Notes: a model not told the origin generated them from the sequence alone. Counted from the first letter of the stretch, positions 21,554 to 33,965 are shown. The stretch: DNA of 64,000 nt from Meconema thalassinum (GCA_946902985.2 OX336397.1:185136813-185200812); one strand, 5' to 3'. Made by a program: numbers and translations.

Positions 21554-24500
21554 ATGCCTCCCAAAAAGCGACAATCTATTGGTGAAATCAACCAACAAAC
21601 CAAGAAAGTTAGATTATTAAGGGCTGTTGAAACACCTGAAAAGCGCAATATCGGCTTGAACAGGACTAAAGAAGGTACGCTGAGCTCAGAGCTGCTGAAA
21701 CACCTCAGCAGCGTCATGACCGGCTTCAACAGGACGAAAGAAGGCACGCTGAGCTCAGGGCTACTGAAACACCTCTGCAGCGTCAAGACCACCTTGAAGA
21801 TCAGCAAATAAGACAGACTCAGACTAGGGCTGCTGAACCTCCTGAGCAGCGTCAATATCGGCTTTCTCAGGATGAAATTAGGCATGCTGAGTTCAGGGCT
21901 GCTGAAACACCTCAGCAGTGTCAAGAGCCACTTGAAGATCAGCAAATAAGGCAGTCTCAGACTAGGGCTGCTGAACCACCTGAGTAGCGTCAAGATCGGC
22001 TTGATCAGGATGAAAGAAGGCACGCTGAGCTCGGAGCTGCCGAAACACCTCAACAGCGTCAAGACTGCCTTGAACAGGACGAAAGAAGGCACGCTGAGCT
22101 CCTGGCTGCCGAGACACCTCAGAAGCTTCAAGACTGGCTTGAAATCGAACGTACGCGACTTTTACAATCAAGACAAATATATAGGCGGTCTGATTTGAAA
22201 TTAGAGGCATTTCAGTACGATCACACTTACGATTATGGAATACACCCCAAAGTAACAATTGGAAAAATGGATGTTGTATGTCATCACTGTCTAGCCGAAA
22301 AATTCAGATCGGAGTCGCCTGGAATATGTTGCTCTAACGGGAAAATTACGTTAGCCGCTCTACATTCTCCTCCCGAACCACTTCTTTCGTACACGTCAGG
22401 AACGAATCAAGAGTCTAAACACTTCCTGAAAAACATTAGGAATTACAATTCATGCTTCAAATTACTTCTTTCGGTACAACGGCAATAGTAAAAGAAACTG
22501 GTTTCATGCCAACTTTCAAAGTGCAAGGTCATATTTATCACCAACTTGGATCAATTCTTCCCTTCACTAATGATAATCTAAAATTCTTACAAATCTATTT
22601 CATGGGAGACGAGCGACAACAAGCCGATCAACGTTGTAAAAATATTCCCAGCACCAGAACGGAGATTGTTATAGCTCTACAGAGGTTGTTGCAAGAGCAT
22701 AATAAGTAAATATGTTTTGACCGCGCTGGATCGAATGTCAACAGATGAATATAAGGTTGTCATATCAGCAGACAAGAGACCAGTAGGCGAACATGAACGT
22801 CGATTTAATGCCCCAACCATTGACGAAGTGGCCATTGTAATGACAGGACACGAATTCAATAAACGTGACATAATCATTCATAGACGGAGTGATGTTTTGC
22901 AACGAATTTCAGAAACACACAGATCGTACTATGCCCTTCAATACCCATTAATATTTTGGAAGGGTGAGGATGGGTAACACTTTAATCTGAGGCAAACTGA
23001 TCCAAGCAGTGGTACAGCCACGAATAAAAAGATATCACCTGTGGACTTTTATGCCTACAGAATAATGATTAGACCAGGATCATCAAGCCATATTCTGAAA
23101 AGTGGACAACTCTTCCATCAATTTATTGTTGATATGTACGCCAAGATTGAAATCGAACGCCTGCTTTACATCCGATTAAACCAAAATAAACTTCGAGTTG
23201 ATGATTACATTCATTTGCGTGATGCTGTAGCCAATGATGGCAATGTTGTGGACATTGGAAAAATGGTTAGTTTACCGGCAACATATACGGGAAGTCCATG
23301 ATATATGCACGAATATGCCCAGGATGTTCGTATATACGGATGTCCAGTTTATTTATTACAGTTACATGTAATCCTGCCTGGACTGACATTAAGGAAGAAC
23401 TTTTCTGTGGCCAGGCAACTACTAATCGCCGTGATTTTACAGCGAGAATTTTTAAACAAAAATTAGCAAAGCTCATAGATATAATAACCAAGAGCCATAT
23501 TTACGGACAAACTCGCTGTTGGATGTACTCAATTGAGTGGCAAAAAAGAGGCCTTCCACATGCTCACATATTATTATGGCTCAAAAGCAAGATACGTCCA
23601 AGTCAAGTGGACAGTGTTATTTCCGCGGAGATTCCCAGTAAAGAACAAGACCCCATGCTCTTTGCGATAATAACAAAGAAGATGATTCATGGACCTTGTG
23701 GAGCTATCAACCCTAAGTCACCCTGCATGAAGGAAGGAAAATGTAGCATAAAGTTCCCCTGAGAATTTACCCAGGAAACCCAAACCGGAGATTATGGCTA
23801 CCCTCTGTACAGGAGACGAAAACCAGGAAACGGAGGCTGTACTACGAATATTAATCTTAAGGTAAACAACCAGTACAGACAAACTGAGGTAGACAACAGA
23901 TGGGTGGTTCCATATTCTCCTCTACATTCTAAAATGTTCCAAGCACACATCAATGTTGAATATTGCAATTCAGTGAAATCCATTAAATACATCTGTATAT
24001 ACGTCAACAAGGGTAGCGATATGGCAGTATTTCAACTTCAAGGACAAACCAGGACTATCGATGAGCCTACACAATTTCAGTTGGGAACATATATCAGCAA
24101 CAACGAAGAAGTTTGGCGTATCCTTAATTTCCCAATTCATGAACGTTATCCACCTGTTGTTCATATCAGTGTTCATCTAGAAAACGGACAACGAGTTTAT
24201 TTCACAGCTGATAACGCCCAAGAAAGAGCTGTACAACCTCCTAACACGACACTAACGGCATTCTTTCTTTTATGTCAACAAGATCCATTTGCTAGAACAC
24301 TGATGTTTGTAGAAATTCCAAGATATTATACATGGAATAAATCCACCAAAGTGTTCTGCAAGAGAAAACAATGTGCTTTAGTTCCAGGACATGGTGTGCG
24401 TTCAAGTGATGCCTTAGGCCGGGTATATACAGCTTATCCCAACAACGCCCAATGCTATAACCTTCGAATACTACTTCACACTATTCGAGGGCCAACATCA

Positions 24501-26324
24501 TTTAAATATCTGAAAACTGTGAACGGAGTAGAATGCCAAACATTCAGAGAAGCATGCCAACAGCGTGGCTTACTTGAAAATGACCTACATTAGAAACATG
24601 ACATTGTCCATGCCTCTCTCACTTCCTTTCCATCTCTACTAAGAATTCTATTTGCAATAACTTGCTCCCCATCAAACCCTCAGGCTCTTTGGGACAAATA
24701 TAAAGGAAGTCTTAGTGAGGATGTACTTAGAGAACAACGAAGAGCTAATCCAGCTTTGGATTTGAATTTTTCTCCTCATGTATTTAATGAAGCCCTCATA
24801 ATGATTGAGGATAAATGCAATGGAAAAACTCCCATACAGCTTGGTTTGCCAGCCCCATTACGCACTAATATTGATGTACTTGATAGAGACATATTGAGAG
24901 AAAAAGCTTCAACACTGATGAGTTAAAAAGGTTTCGTTGAAGACAAAAAGTCTCTCTTAGTTGATGACCAAAGATTGGCATATAGTGCCATAATGGACTT
25001 AATAAATAACGGAAATGGTGGAATTGTTTTTCTTGATGCACCAGGAAGAACAGGAAAAACTTTTCTCATTAATTTGCTACTTGCAGAAATTAGGGCACAG
25101 AACGAAATTGCATTTGCAATGGCATCATCAGGAATTGCAGCCACACTACTCACTGGAGGTCGAACAGCACACTCAGCTCTGAATCAGCCATTAAATCTTG
25201 CGCATTCAGAAACTCCAGTATGTAACATCAAGAAGAGCTCCGGGAAAGCTGAAATACTAAAAACATGCAACGTTATTGTTGGAGATGAGTGAACTATGGC
25301 CCATAAGAAATCTCTTGAAGCGCTTGATCTAACACTGAAAGACATACTAGAGAACAGTCAACTAATGGGAAGAGCTGTTATAGTTCTGGCCGGTGACTTT
25401 CGCCAAACATTACCTGTTATACCACGATCAACTCCCGCGGATGAACTCAATGCTTGCCTCAAAGCATCGTATCTTTGGAGACACGTTTACAAAATGACAC
25501 TGACGACCAATATGAGAGTCCATTTACTAGGAGATGTGACTGCGCAGAATTTTGCGCAACAACTCTTGCGTCTCGGTGACGGTGATTTCACGCCTGATGC
25601 GACAACCAATCTCATTTCTTTCCCGTTAGACTTTTGCGAACTGATGCCTTCAGTTCAGGAAATGACGAACGAAGTATTCTCAAATATTCCTGGAAATTAT
25701 AAAGGCCCTCAGTGGCTTAGGGAGCAAGCAATTCTATTGCCCTAAAAACGAAATTGTACACAAAATGAATATTCAGATCCAAGATCATCTTCCAGGCCCC
25801 AGTACGACGTACGAATCTATCGATACTGTTCTGTAGACCTAACAGGCTGTATTTTACCCTACTGAGTTCTTGAATTCTCTGGAACCACCTGGATTTCCAC
25901 CACATAAATTAATACTAAAATCTGGATCATCAATACTGCTATTGCGTAATATAGATCCTCCAAAATTGTGTAATGGAACAAGACTCTATATGAAAAAACT
26001 CATGCCAAATGTAATAGAAGCCACAGTATTGGCAGTCCATGCTAAAAGAGAAGATATCTTAATCCCCTGATTCCTATGATCCCTACTGATATGGCTTGTG
26101 AATTCAAGCGACTGCAATTCCCTGTACGTCTTGCATTTGCAATGACCATAAACAAGGCCCAAGGACAGTCACTCAAGGTAGCAGGCCTTAATCTGGTAAG
26201 TCCATGCTTCTCCCATGGTCAGTTATACGTAGCTTGCCCTAGAGTGGGCACACCTAAACATTTATTCATTTATACACCAGAGAGAAAAACAGGGAATATC
26301 GTTTATCCTAACGCACTCCATTAA
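21554..26324 (+). pseudogene. Helitron Rep-helicase, broken
   Basis: The N-terminal part (21630-22130) encodes a repeated 20- to 25-residue motif of the type AAETP-QQRQDRLEQDE seen in insect Helitron proteins. A Helitron-like N domain follows (22195-22450, zinc-type Cys pairs with PPEPLLSY). The HUH Rep endonuclease motif reads LPHAHILLW, HAH at 23559-23567, with the tyrosine motif YICIYVNKG near 23990. A PIF1-type helicase follows: Walker A APGRTGKT near 25040, GDFRQTLPVIP near 25390, and INKAQGQSLKVAGL near 26145. Reading frame is lost at several places (about 21810, 22490, 22710, 22975, 23300, 23760, 24595, 24925) and a stop lies at 25290, so it is not functional. It would have nicked and unwound DNA for rolling-circle transposition. 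Confidence 0.9.
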
Positions 26325-27056
26325 CTTCCATGTTAGCTACATACATGATAGTATTTATTAAATAACAACTGCGAAGTGAGATGACAACTCTATCTCAAAT
26401 TCAATCGTTACAACGAATATTAGGCCGTGTTACCTTGCGTGTCATCTGTCTAGGATACTATTTATTCTACTGTCACTGTATTCATTTATGCGAATGATCT
26501 GGTTACTCTTCTTGTGAACCTGTACCGAAACATGTAAGCCAGTCACGTAGAAAATTTACAGCGAGTGTTATGGTATATCGTACATCTCTGTCCTATTTTA
26601 CTCATTTCATTCCTTTAACGTACAAATTTTCGCCATTCGTTGATAAGTTATATGTGCCAGTAGTCGCTTCTATTTTCATCATCACTATGTAGAAGATGTT
26701 TTGCGTCAGAGGAAGAGACAACAGGATGCTCAGAAACGTTATTATATCGACTGCGAAATCTGGAAGCTTCTCTTGGAGGAATAGCTTCAGACATTTAGCG
26801 TACAGGTGAAACCATAACAAGACGAAACTTTTAACCAGATGGCGGTCTAAGTGGAAGCTATTTTTGATTGCAAGAAATAACCTTTTTCTATTATTTTCTA
26901 ACCTTCATATGTCAGTTCTGTAGTACCATTCAATGTAATCGTGATCGATAGGGCAAATTACCTAGAAGTTACATCCTCATTGTCTTTGGGGGCAAATGAC
27001 CTATATTTTAAGTTCATTATATTTCTAAGGAGACTTCGAGACATTATCATCATTCC
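26325..27056. other. Helitron 3' noncoding part
   Basis: No gene is seen. At 26900-27010 there are two more degenerate copies of the GGGCAAATGACCTA repeat family, tying this tail to the arrays at 9900 and 20330. Confidence 0.6.
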
Positions 27057-27084
27057 ACCGGGCGAAGCCGGGTACTGCTGCTAG
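27057..27084 (+). other. Helitron 3' terminal hairpin and CTAG end
   Basis: CCGGGCGAAGCCGGG can form a short GC stem and stands ten bases before CTAG, which is followed by T. This is the standard Helitron termination structure and fits insect Helitrons. Confidence 0.85.
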
Positions 27085-27855
27085 TAAATACATAAATATT
27101 AAATAATAAATATATTGACAAGTAAGTTGGAAGAGAATGGAAACTGACCAAATGAGCCTAGCAGAAGTAAGTGGTTGCAATGCTGGAATTTGAGTGTAAA
27201 ATCTAATTAAATTAGGAAAAATGTCTTGAGAATTTTAGGAAATTCTGGGGCTGGTGGCGGTGTGGGATGGCGGTAGGGTGCAGGGAAGGGGGTATGGAGG
27301 CATCTAACTTGACGTTTGAAAAACCTGACATCTTGGAAGAGCCTAAAATGTACATGCTCTCTAAAAAATCGTATTTTCCCTGGGGGTGTGGACAGTTTTT
27401 ATTTTAGGAGGAATAGTCTTATCTTTTAGATAGAGGGGATAGATCACATCTGCCTGACTCTCACACGACTCTCTCCGATTACTCTTTCGGGAGTACGCAC
27501 GGCCTTGTCCCTGGATTGCGGGTTGCCACTTCCGTTACCAATGGGATAGGACCCCTCCTGCCCCTCAACTCTTTTAGTTCAAGTATTGAAGAACTCCCAA
27601 TTTTGACTTATCCCCTTAATCGAGACTATGAAAGATCATGTTGACTGTTAAGAAGTAACAGTCATAGTTGGATATTATTGTTCTTTTCTCCATGCAGAAG
27701 CACTTTTTTCTTCCTGGACAAGGATTACCTCGAAGATCCGAAAGAACTATAAATCCCAAACCTCCGACATACAGTAAAAAACAGTATTGTCTGTATAATA
27801 TATATTGACTGCACGAACACCACTTCATTGAAGAGTAAAAAACGAACTCAGTTCT
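27085..27855. other. Gene-free stretch after the Helitron
   Basis: AT-rich DNA is followed by a block at 27430-27500 (TAGAGGGGATAG, then CTCACACGACTCTCTCCG) that resembles 7605-7680 on the other side of the Helitron. No coding signal was recognised. Confidence 0.5.
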
Positions 27856-28392
27856 AATTAAAACTCAGCAATTCTTCTAGGTTTGTGCCGTGTCTTGTGT
27901 GGGGTTTCGCCTAGGACACCAAACTGGCTCATCGGCGGGCTCTTGGTGTCCCCGCCCGGACCCCCACAGGAGTAACGAACTGCGTGCTACCTCCCTTTAT
28001 ATAGAGTAACATGCACTACTTGACAGCGAGAACTAACAACTCACGCAGCCTCAACCTCCCTATGAAGGCTTCCAATATGATGGGTATTCGCTTTCACGGC
28101 CAGTGAATTAAAACTCAGCAATTCTTCTGGTTTGTGCCGTGTCTTGTGTGGGGTTTCGCCTAGGCCACCAATCTGGCTCATCGGCGGGCTCTTGGTGCCC
28201 CGCCCGGACCCCCACAGGAGTAACGAACTGCGCGCTACCTCCCTTTATATAGAGTGTAACTGCACTACTTGACTGCAAGAACTAACAGCTCAAGCAGCCT
28301 CAAACTCCCTATGAAGGCTTCCAAAAAGATGGTATATTGGCTTTCACGGCCGGTGAATTAAAACTCAGCAATTTTTCTAGTTTGTGCCGTCT
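27856..28392 (+). repeat. Tandem duplication of about 250 bp with TATA-like boxes
   Basis: AATTAAAACTCAGCAATTCT starts copies at about 27856, 28106 and 28356, the third truncated. Each full copy holds CTCCCTTTATATAGAGT, a good TATA-like sequence, and TCATCGGCGGGCTCTTGGTG. The origin is unknown; it could be a promoter-bearing repeat or a fragment of an LTR or SINE. Confidence 0.8.
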
Positions 28393-28732
28393 TTTCAATT
28401 CTAATTATTCAAGGAAACCCTGCAAATGAATACAAATAGCTAAATATGTATATGATAACTTTTCACTTGCTAGATTTCTGGATCGCAGAGTTAATATTCC
28501 TTTTCCCTTGATCGTCTAACAAAGCGAAATTAACTGCTTTTCAGTTGGTCAACACAATTGTACCGAAATAGATAAGGATGCTATTCCCTGAAGCAAATTA
28601 CCAGAGGCTAAAAAATTCCCGTATGTGACTAGTTCCAAATCTTCATCATACGCACTACATTTAGGCTTCTATATCTATGTCTACGAATACAGAATAATAT
28701 TCTAGGCTTATATTTAGCCCAAAATATGCTAT
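28393..28732. other. Gene-free stretch, probable intron of the zinc-finger gene
   Basis: No open frame or repeat was recognised. It is AT-rich and ends in a good splice acceptor before the zinc-finger exon. Confidence 0.4.
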
Positions 28733-29899
28733 TTGAATTATGATGTAATGGTAGTGGGTATTTTACTCTTACTAACATTACAAATTATTTACAGAAACAA
28801 CCACAATTCGGAGAACAATTTAACTATCGATAGATCCGTAGCCTCAATCAATCGAAATGACATAAAGGTGTCGACTCGTAGCTGTGCAATGCCATACATA
28901 TGCATGACTTGTGGAGCAAACTTTACTAAGAAAATGAATTTGAAGAGACACATGTTGGTACATAGCACTCTAAAAGCACATTCATGTGGTATATGTGGAT
29001 CAAACTTTGCTAATGAAGGCAATATGAAGACTCACATGATTAATCATAGTGGTCTAAAGCCACATTCTTGTGGTGCATGTGGAGCTAGGTTCACTGCGAA
29101 GAGCCGTTTGAATACACACATAATTACCCATAGTGGAGTTAGAACTCACTCCTGTGGTATGTGCGAAGCAAAATTTGCCGAGAAGAGCAGTTTGAAGAAT
29201 CACATGAGGACCCATAGTGGTCTTAATCATTATTCCTGCGATACATGCAATGCAAAATTTAATTGGAAGTACAGTTTGACGAATCACATGTTGATCCATA
29301 GTGGATTAAGGCCATATTCATGTGATACTTGTGGAAAGACTTTCAGGCAAAGAGGTACTTTAAATACACACATGTTGCTCCATAGTGGTTTTAAGCCTCA
29401 TTCCTGTGGTACTTGCGATGCAAAATTCAGTTGGCTAGGCAGTTTTAAGAAACACTTGCTGATGCACATTGGTCGAAAGCCTTATTTCTGTGCTACATGC
29501 GAAGCAAGATTTTCTGCCAAGATCAATTTGACGAAACACATGTTAATCCATAGTGGTCTGAAACCTCATTCCTGTGGTACATGCGAGGCAAAATTTACTG
29601 AGAAGAGCGGCTTGAAGAGACACATGAGGACTCATAGCGGTCTTAAACCTTATTCCTGTGATACATGCGAAGCAAAATTTACAATGAAGGCTAGTTTGAC
29701 GCAACACATCTTGATCCATAGAGGTATAAAGCCATATTCCTGTGATACATGTAATGAAACTTTCCGTAGAAGAGATGCTTTAAAAGCACACATGGTGATC
29801 CATAGTGGTCTTAAACCTCATTGCTGTGGTACATGCGATGCGAAATTTACCAAAAAGAGCAGGTTGACGAAACACATGCTTATCCACAGTGGTATTTAA
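28733..29899 (+). CDS. C2H2 zinc-finger protein exon, 12 fingers
   Basis: The frame encodes twelve consecutive C2H2 fingers of the type C-x2-C-x12-H-x3-H at 28-residue spacing, from about residue 57 to the end. Linkers are mostly SGLKPHS or SGLKPYS, not the classical TGEKP. A nuclear DNA-binding role is expected from the family; the target is unknown. The first 20 codons are hydrophobic and look like intron: TTATTTACAG at 28785-28794 is a good splice acceptor, so the exon probably starts at 28795 and the true start codon lies upstream. The frame ends TAA at 29897-29899, followed by further broken fingers, so the original array was longer. Confidence 0.85.
   Translation: MNYDVMVVGILLLLTLQIIYRNNHNSENNLTIDRSVASINRNDIKVSTRSCAMPYICMTCGANFTKKMNLKRHMLVHSTLKAHSCGICGSNFANEGNMKTHMINHSGLKPHSCGACGARFTAKSRLNTHIITHSGVRTHSCGMCEAKFAEKSSLKNHMRTHSGLNHYSCDTCNAKFNWKYSLTNHMLIHSGLRPYSCDTCGKTFRQRGTLNTHMLLHSGFKPHSCGTCDAKFSWLGSFKKHLLMHIGRKPYFCATCEARFSAKINLTKHMLIHSGLKPHSCGTCEAKFTEKSGLKRHMRTHSGLKPYSCDTCEAKFTMKASLTQHILIHRGIKPYSCDTCNETFRRRDALKAHMVIHSGLKPHCCGTCDAKFTKKSRLTKHMLIHSGI
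28785..28794 (+). promoter_or_regulatory. Probable 3' splice site of the zinc-finger exon
   Basis: A pyrimidine-rich stretch ending TTTACAG precedes coding-like sequence with a normal finger-protein composition, while the frame before it is hydrophobic. Confidence 0.6.
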
Positions 29900-30176
29900 C
29901 CTCCATTCCTGTGGTATATGCGAAGAAAAATGTACCTTAATAAGCAGTTTGATGAAACTCGTGTTGATTCATAGTAGTCTTAAACCTCATTCCTATGGTA
30001 CATGCGAAGCAAAATTTACCGAGATGAGCAGTTCGAAGAAACACATGTTGATCCATAGCGGTCTTATGCAATATTCTTGTGATGCATGTGGAGCTATTTT
30101 TAGTCAGAAAACTAAATTGAATAAACACTTCTTGATCCATAGAATTCTTGAGGAACATGCTAACAAGATTTACTGA
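29889..30176 (+). pseudogene. Further C2H2 fingers in another frame
   Basis: Directly after the stop at 29899 three more fingers appear in a shifted frame. The first has lost a zinc ligand (CGICEEKC...), the second starts with Tyr in place of Cys (YGTCEAKF), and the third, CDACGAIFSQKTKLNKH, is complete. They look like decayed members of the array at 28733. Confidence 0.75.
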
Positions 30177-30299
30177 GAAGGGCAGTTTGAAGAAACAAAT
30201 ATTGATGCAAAGTGCTCCCTAGCCATTTGTATGTGGCACGTGTGGTGCAACCTTTACTCAAATCAACAGAAGACACATTTTGATCCATGATAATAAATT

Positions 30300-30597
30300 A
30301 CCCCTGGCACTACAGCCCTTCAAGGCCCTAGGACTACTGAGCGAACGAAGCCCAGCCATTTGGGCTGCTGATATAGAGGTGACGCGTGGTTAGTGCATCG
30401 GGTCCCTTTGTTCGTTAATCTTGGTTTTCTTGACCGGGGCGGTGCCTCACTGTCGGACAGCTACTCAATTGTCATCACGAGGCTAAGTGTACCCTATTAC
30501 AGCACTCACGTCTGTTTCTTAAATTCCTGACGGGGCCGGGAATCGAACCAACGGCTTCCGGGTGCGAGGCGCGCTACCCCATCACCACGGGCCAGCA
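30300..30597 (-). mobile_element. tRNA-derived SINE
   Basis: On the minus strand the head has an A-box-like GTGATGGGGTAGCG and a B box GGTTCGATTCCC, followed by a body shared with the SINE at 54490-54792. Two copies of the same type in one window support the call. Confidence 0.8.
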
Positions 30598-30869
30598 TAT
30601 GTGGCATATGAGGAGCATTTCTTTCTTGGATTGATTCTTTGAAGTGACACCTTCTTAGTAGTACATAAGGAATCTTATTTGGACAGGAATTTTTTCATAA
30701 ACACACGCTGTAAATTTTGTCTACGAAGGAAATATTAAATACACACACGATGATCCATCGTGCCTAATAACCGCTCATATGTCCCTCATGCGTAGTATTC
30801 GTGCTGATAATTGATCTTTACACACATAAATGTAAGGATTGCATATTGCTGGCCATGAGTCTTAGTGGT

Positions 30870-31211
30870 CTCAAGTCCATTAGTCGTTCTTGCATGCGTG
30901 CATATTGGGCATATTCATTCCTCTGTGTTAATGGGGATGGATCCGAGCGAGTGTTGAGCCGACCCGGCGAACGTATGCACGACCCATACATCCGCGGTGG
31001 TGTCATTTATGGTCGCCAAACCTCTTGTGTACACATCAGGGCGTATGACAGGGATACTATCCAGCAAGCTGTAGTGAACGGTTTCGCTGACTATTTCCAC
31101 CACAATTTCACTATCGTTGACGGTAGCGCTTGCCCGCACTTTGTCAATGCGTTTCTTCAGGAGAATGGTATTCACAGATCTCAAACAGCATGGGTGGACA
31201 CTGCTGAATAA
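30870..31211 (+). pseudogene. Tc1/mariner-like transposase fragment
   Basis: The frame contains DGSERVLSRPGERMHDPYIR and later FLQENGIHRSQTAW, resembling the stretch around the second catalytic Asp in Tc1-type transposases (RPGER motif, then the FL-E-GI block). The catalytic residues and usual surroundings are decayed and both ends are missing. It interrupts the decayed zinc-finger tract. Confidence 0.55.
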
Positions 31212-32870
31212 ATAAGTCATTCCCCACTGTGCTTCATGACAATATGATTTTTTATGAGTGTATTTCATATTGGTCTTGCGCCAAACTGATGTGGTATATG
31301 CACAGCTACATTTACACAAAGTATCTTTTAAGAGATGCATCTGACTTCATAATCAGCAGAAGGCATATTAAAGTAATATACTCAAGGGGTGTTTGAAGAC
31401 ACATGTGACTCATTCTGGTCAAAAGGCCATATTCATATAGTTTGTAGCAAAATTTACTAAGATGCTTTTGAAAAATCACCAGCTAATTGAAATTGGTAAA
31501 GGCAATATTTATTAAGTATTTTAAGTCATAAGTACGAAGAGAGATTTCGATTCACACATTTTAATTGATAGGCACCGGAAGTCCTATTTACGTAAGGCAT
31601 GCGATCAATCAATTGTACCCAAGTTACACGTTTGAGTTCATAGTGTATAGAAACAATATCTCCGTTGTACACGCGGAGCATAGAACAGAAACATAATCAA
31701 GTAGTTCATTTGAGCAATGATTGTTGGAAAGTGAATTTCAAATAAGAATAATTCGTTATTGCAGACTCAAGCAAAATCACTTATATACGGCGAGAAAAGT
31801 TTGTTAGAAAGCGGGATATTATTGAAGCACGTGGTAATTCAAAGTGGATATGTAAAACCATTGTTTGATTCATTCATAATGCATATTTGTTGAGTTATAT
31901 ATTTATTCTTCCCGGGATGAGGCCACATTTTATTTATATGTGACGGACAGAATTTACTTGTAAGATTTGTCTTAATAGTTTGTAAAAATATAACGAATTT
32001 CATCCACAGCAGGCAAATGCCGAGTTTCTTGTGAATCATTTAATCAGTAGGCTGGGCAAAAATGTTCTCGCCTGTTGGCCAGCACAACTCCCTTGCTTTC
32101 TTGTAGTGCAGAATTCACTAAAAGGTGTTGGGTAAATTGAAGTCTAATATTTTAATACATTTTGGCTGGTAGCTTAATTCGTGATATATATTTCAATCGG
32201 CATAAGAGGAAGTTTTCAGGTTCATAACATATAGTGGCCATTCAGTCATATTCAATTAGGAATAAATAAATTTACTTTGTATTTTAGTTGTGAAATAATG
32301 TAAATAAAGTAATTAAGTGATATTTCTATCGTAATGAAGGGAGACAATTCATGTATTGCTCTAAAATAGTGCCCAGTTTTCATTGAAGGAGTTAGCTTTA
32401 AAGACAACCAGAACATCCCTAGATACTGGAAGGCAGTTTCACATATTTTGATCATGTTATTCGTTCAACGGTTTCAAGTGAAGAAACATAGAGAGGATAT
32501 TGCACACGCTTGAATGAAATATGCTGGGTATTTTACAGGGAAAGAGGATTTGTATAATTCCATGAATGTTGTAGTTACAGGGGTAGGTACATCAATCAAT
32601 ATTCTTTGAATTTTGATTGTGAAGCGTTTGGTTCACTTCCATATGATATGTGCTGTGAATATTTTAGGTAGAAGGGATTGTAAACAAGAAACGGAAATGT
32701 TCCGAAATTGTTATTGTGAGAGGAGTTTTGTGCACGGTCAATGATACGTTCTGGCAATGTAATTTGTAGACGTTTTTTGTGTACATCCATATGATATGAT
32801 TTGGAAATGTTCGAGGGGTAGAGGTTTTACACAACCACGTTATATATTTTGGGTTTGGACACACGCATAT
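31212..32870 (+). pseudogene. Decayed zinc-finger tract
   Basis: Fragments resembling the finger repeat recur without an open frame, for example CAAAACTTGG-type linkers, GAAGACACATGTGACTCATT near 31395 and CCATATGATATGTGCTGTGA near 32638. They lie at spacings compatible with an 84-bp unit and decline in quality with distance from the intact exon. The remaining sequence is AT-rich. No other gene is seen. Confidence 0.45.
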
Positions 32871-33965
32871 TTTTTGTTCTCTGAAATAATTAAGTGCTTA
32901 TGATAGCATGTTTCGTGAAGGGTACAGTGTTGATATTCACTGACTATCTCTTCATATAATAAGTCGCATCTATCTCGAATTTTTTTCAAACTTCAAGGAT
33001 ATGACACATTCCGAAATTGATGAGTAGCTAACTACCACATTGCAGCACATTTTACTTGTAAAGGAAGCACACCAGTGAGCAGTGTAATGCAAATACCTGC
33101 AATTGCAATACTTTAGTAACAGACAGACTGAGACCTATTTTTACTACACATATTGCCCTTTGTGGCAGTAATTGGCGCTGGTTTGATTAAATCTTGAGGG
33201 TTTTTGATTTTGAGAAATATGATTAAGAGAGAATTAGATATGATGGCTAAAATTCCAGAGGTAACAAGACAAATTAATTTGTTTACAACGAAGAATAAAG
33301 TTTTTACCATCTGCATGTCATGGAAAGTGATAATAACTCCGCCTAATTCCTCCAACCCTTTGGCCAATCACCGACTCTGCGGAAAATAACTGGATAGGTG
33401 AGGCGGAGGGGCATCAAGATGTTATGCAACGGCGTTTTCTACGACAGAAATCCCACCATTAGAGCCTGAGGATAACGTTCATTGAATTTTTAGGGTAGCA
33501 CGTTTAACAAGGGTTGGACTCGATTACGTTCTAAAATGAATGAATAACCACATTTGTTTTCTTTACGGCTGGAAAAGAAAATAATTACATTTATTATCAG
33601 AAAAATTAAGAATCTTATTACAAGATAAGTTATATAGATGGAGATTGAAAACGATAACGGATGAATTAAAAGAAGAGACAAGAAAATTCAATAAAAGGAC
33701 ATTCATTGCAAACATTTGTACAATTCAGTACACCAAAGCATCTTTGAATATAAATTAATTTAATTATTTCTGATAAACAAATCTTCTAATCAGCACTGGT
33801 GTATATTACTATCTGTCCAAGGTAATGTTTTAATTGCGAGATGTAACTACAATATGTTTGCTCTTTAACATTCAAATTAGTTGAATCAGTGTAGAAAATG
33901 TGATGTGAACGTTTTTTGCAAGTTTATTTAGTATTTCTGGATATTCGTATTATTTTGTATTTAGT
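32871..33965. other. Gene-free AT-rich stretch
   Basis: No conserved domain, repeat unit or RNA gene was recognised. The open frames at 33113-33681 are AT-rich and hydrophobic and look like chance. Confidence 0.5.

Larger units (their letters stand above)
7756..27084 (+). mobile_element. Candidate composite Helitron with nested insertions
   Basis: The proposed 5' end TCTGTATATATAAAGC sits in AT-rich DNA with an A before it. The proposed 3' end has a short GC hairpin at 27057-27071, then CTAG at 27081-27084 and a T. Between them are minisatellites, a Rep-helicase pseudogene on the same strand, and a second repeat family (GGGCAAATGACCTAGATGTTACG) found on both sides of the coding part. The span includes an 8.8-kb BEL element plus the repeat it hit, leaving about 10 kb of Helitron, a normal size. 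The pairing of these two ends is inferred; a mosaic of two Helitrons is possible. Confidence 0.6.

Noticed and set aside
21544..22131. 195-codon minus-strand frame opposite the Helitron N-terminus
   Set aside because: It is the antisense of the repeated AAETPQQRQ-type coding motif, which is the real reading on the plus strand.
29054..29299. Minus-strand frames opposite the zinc fingers
   Set aside because: They mirror the finger repeat on the coding strand and have no domain of their own.
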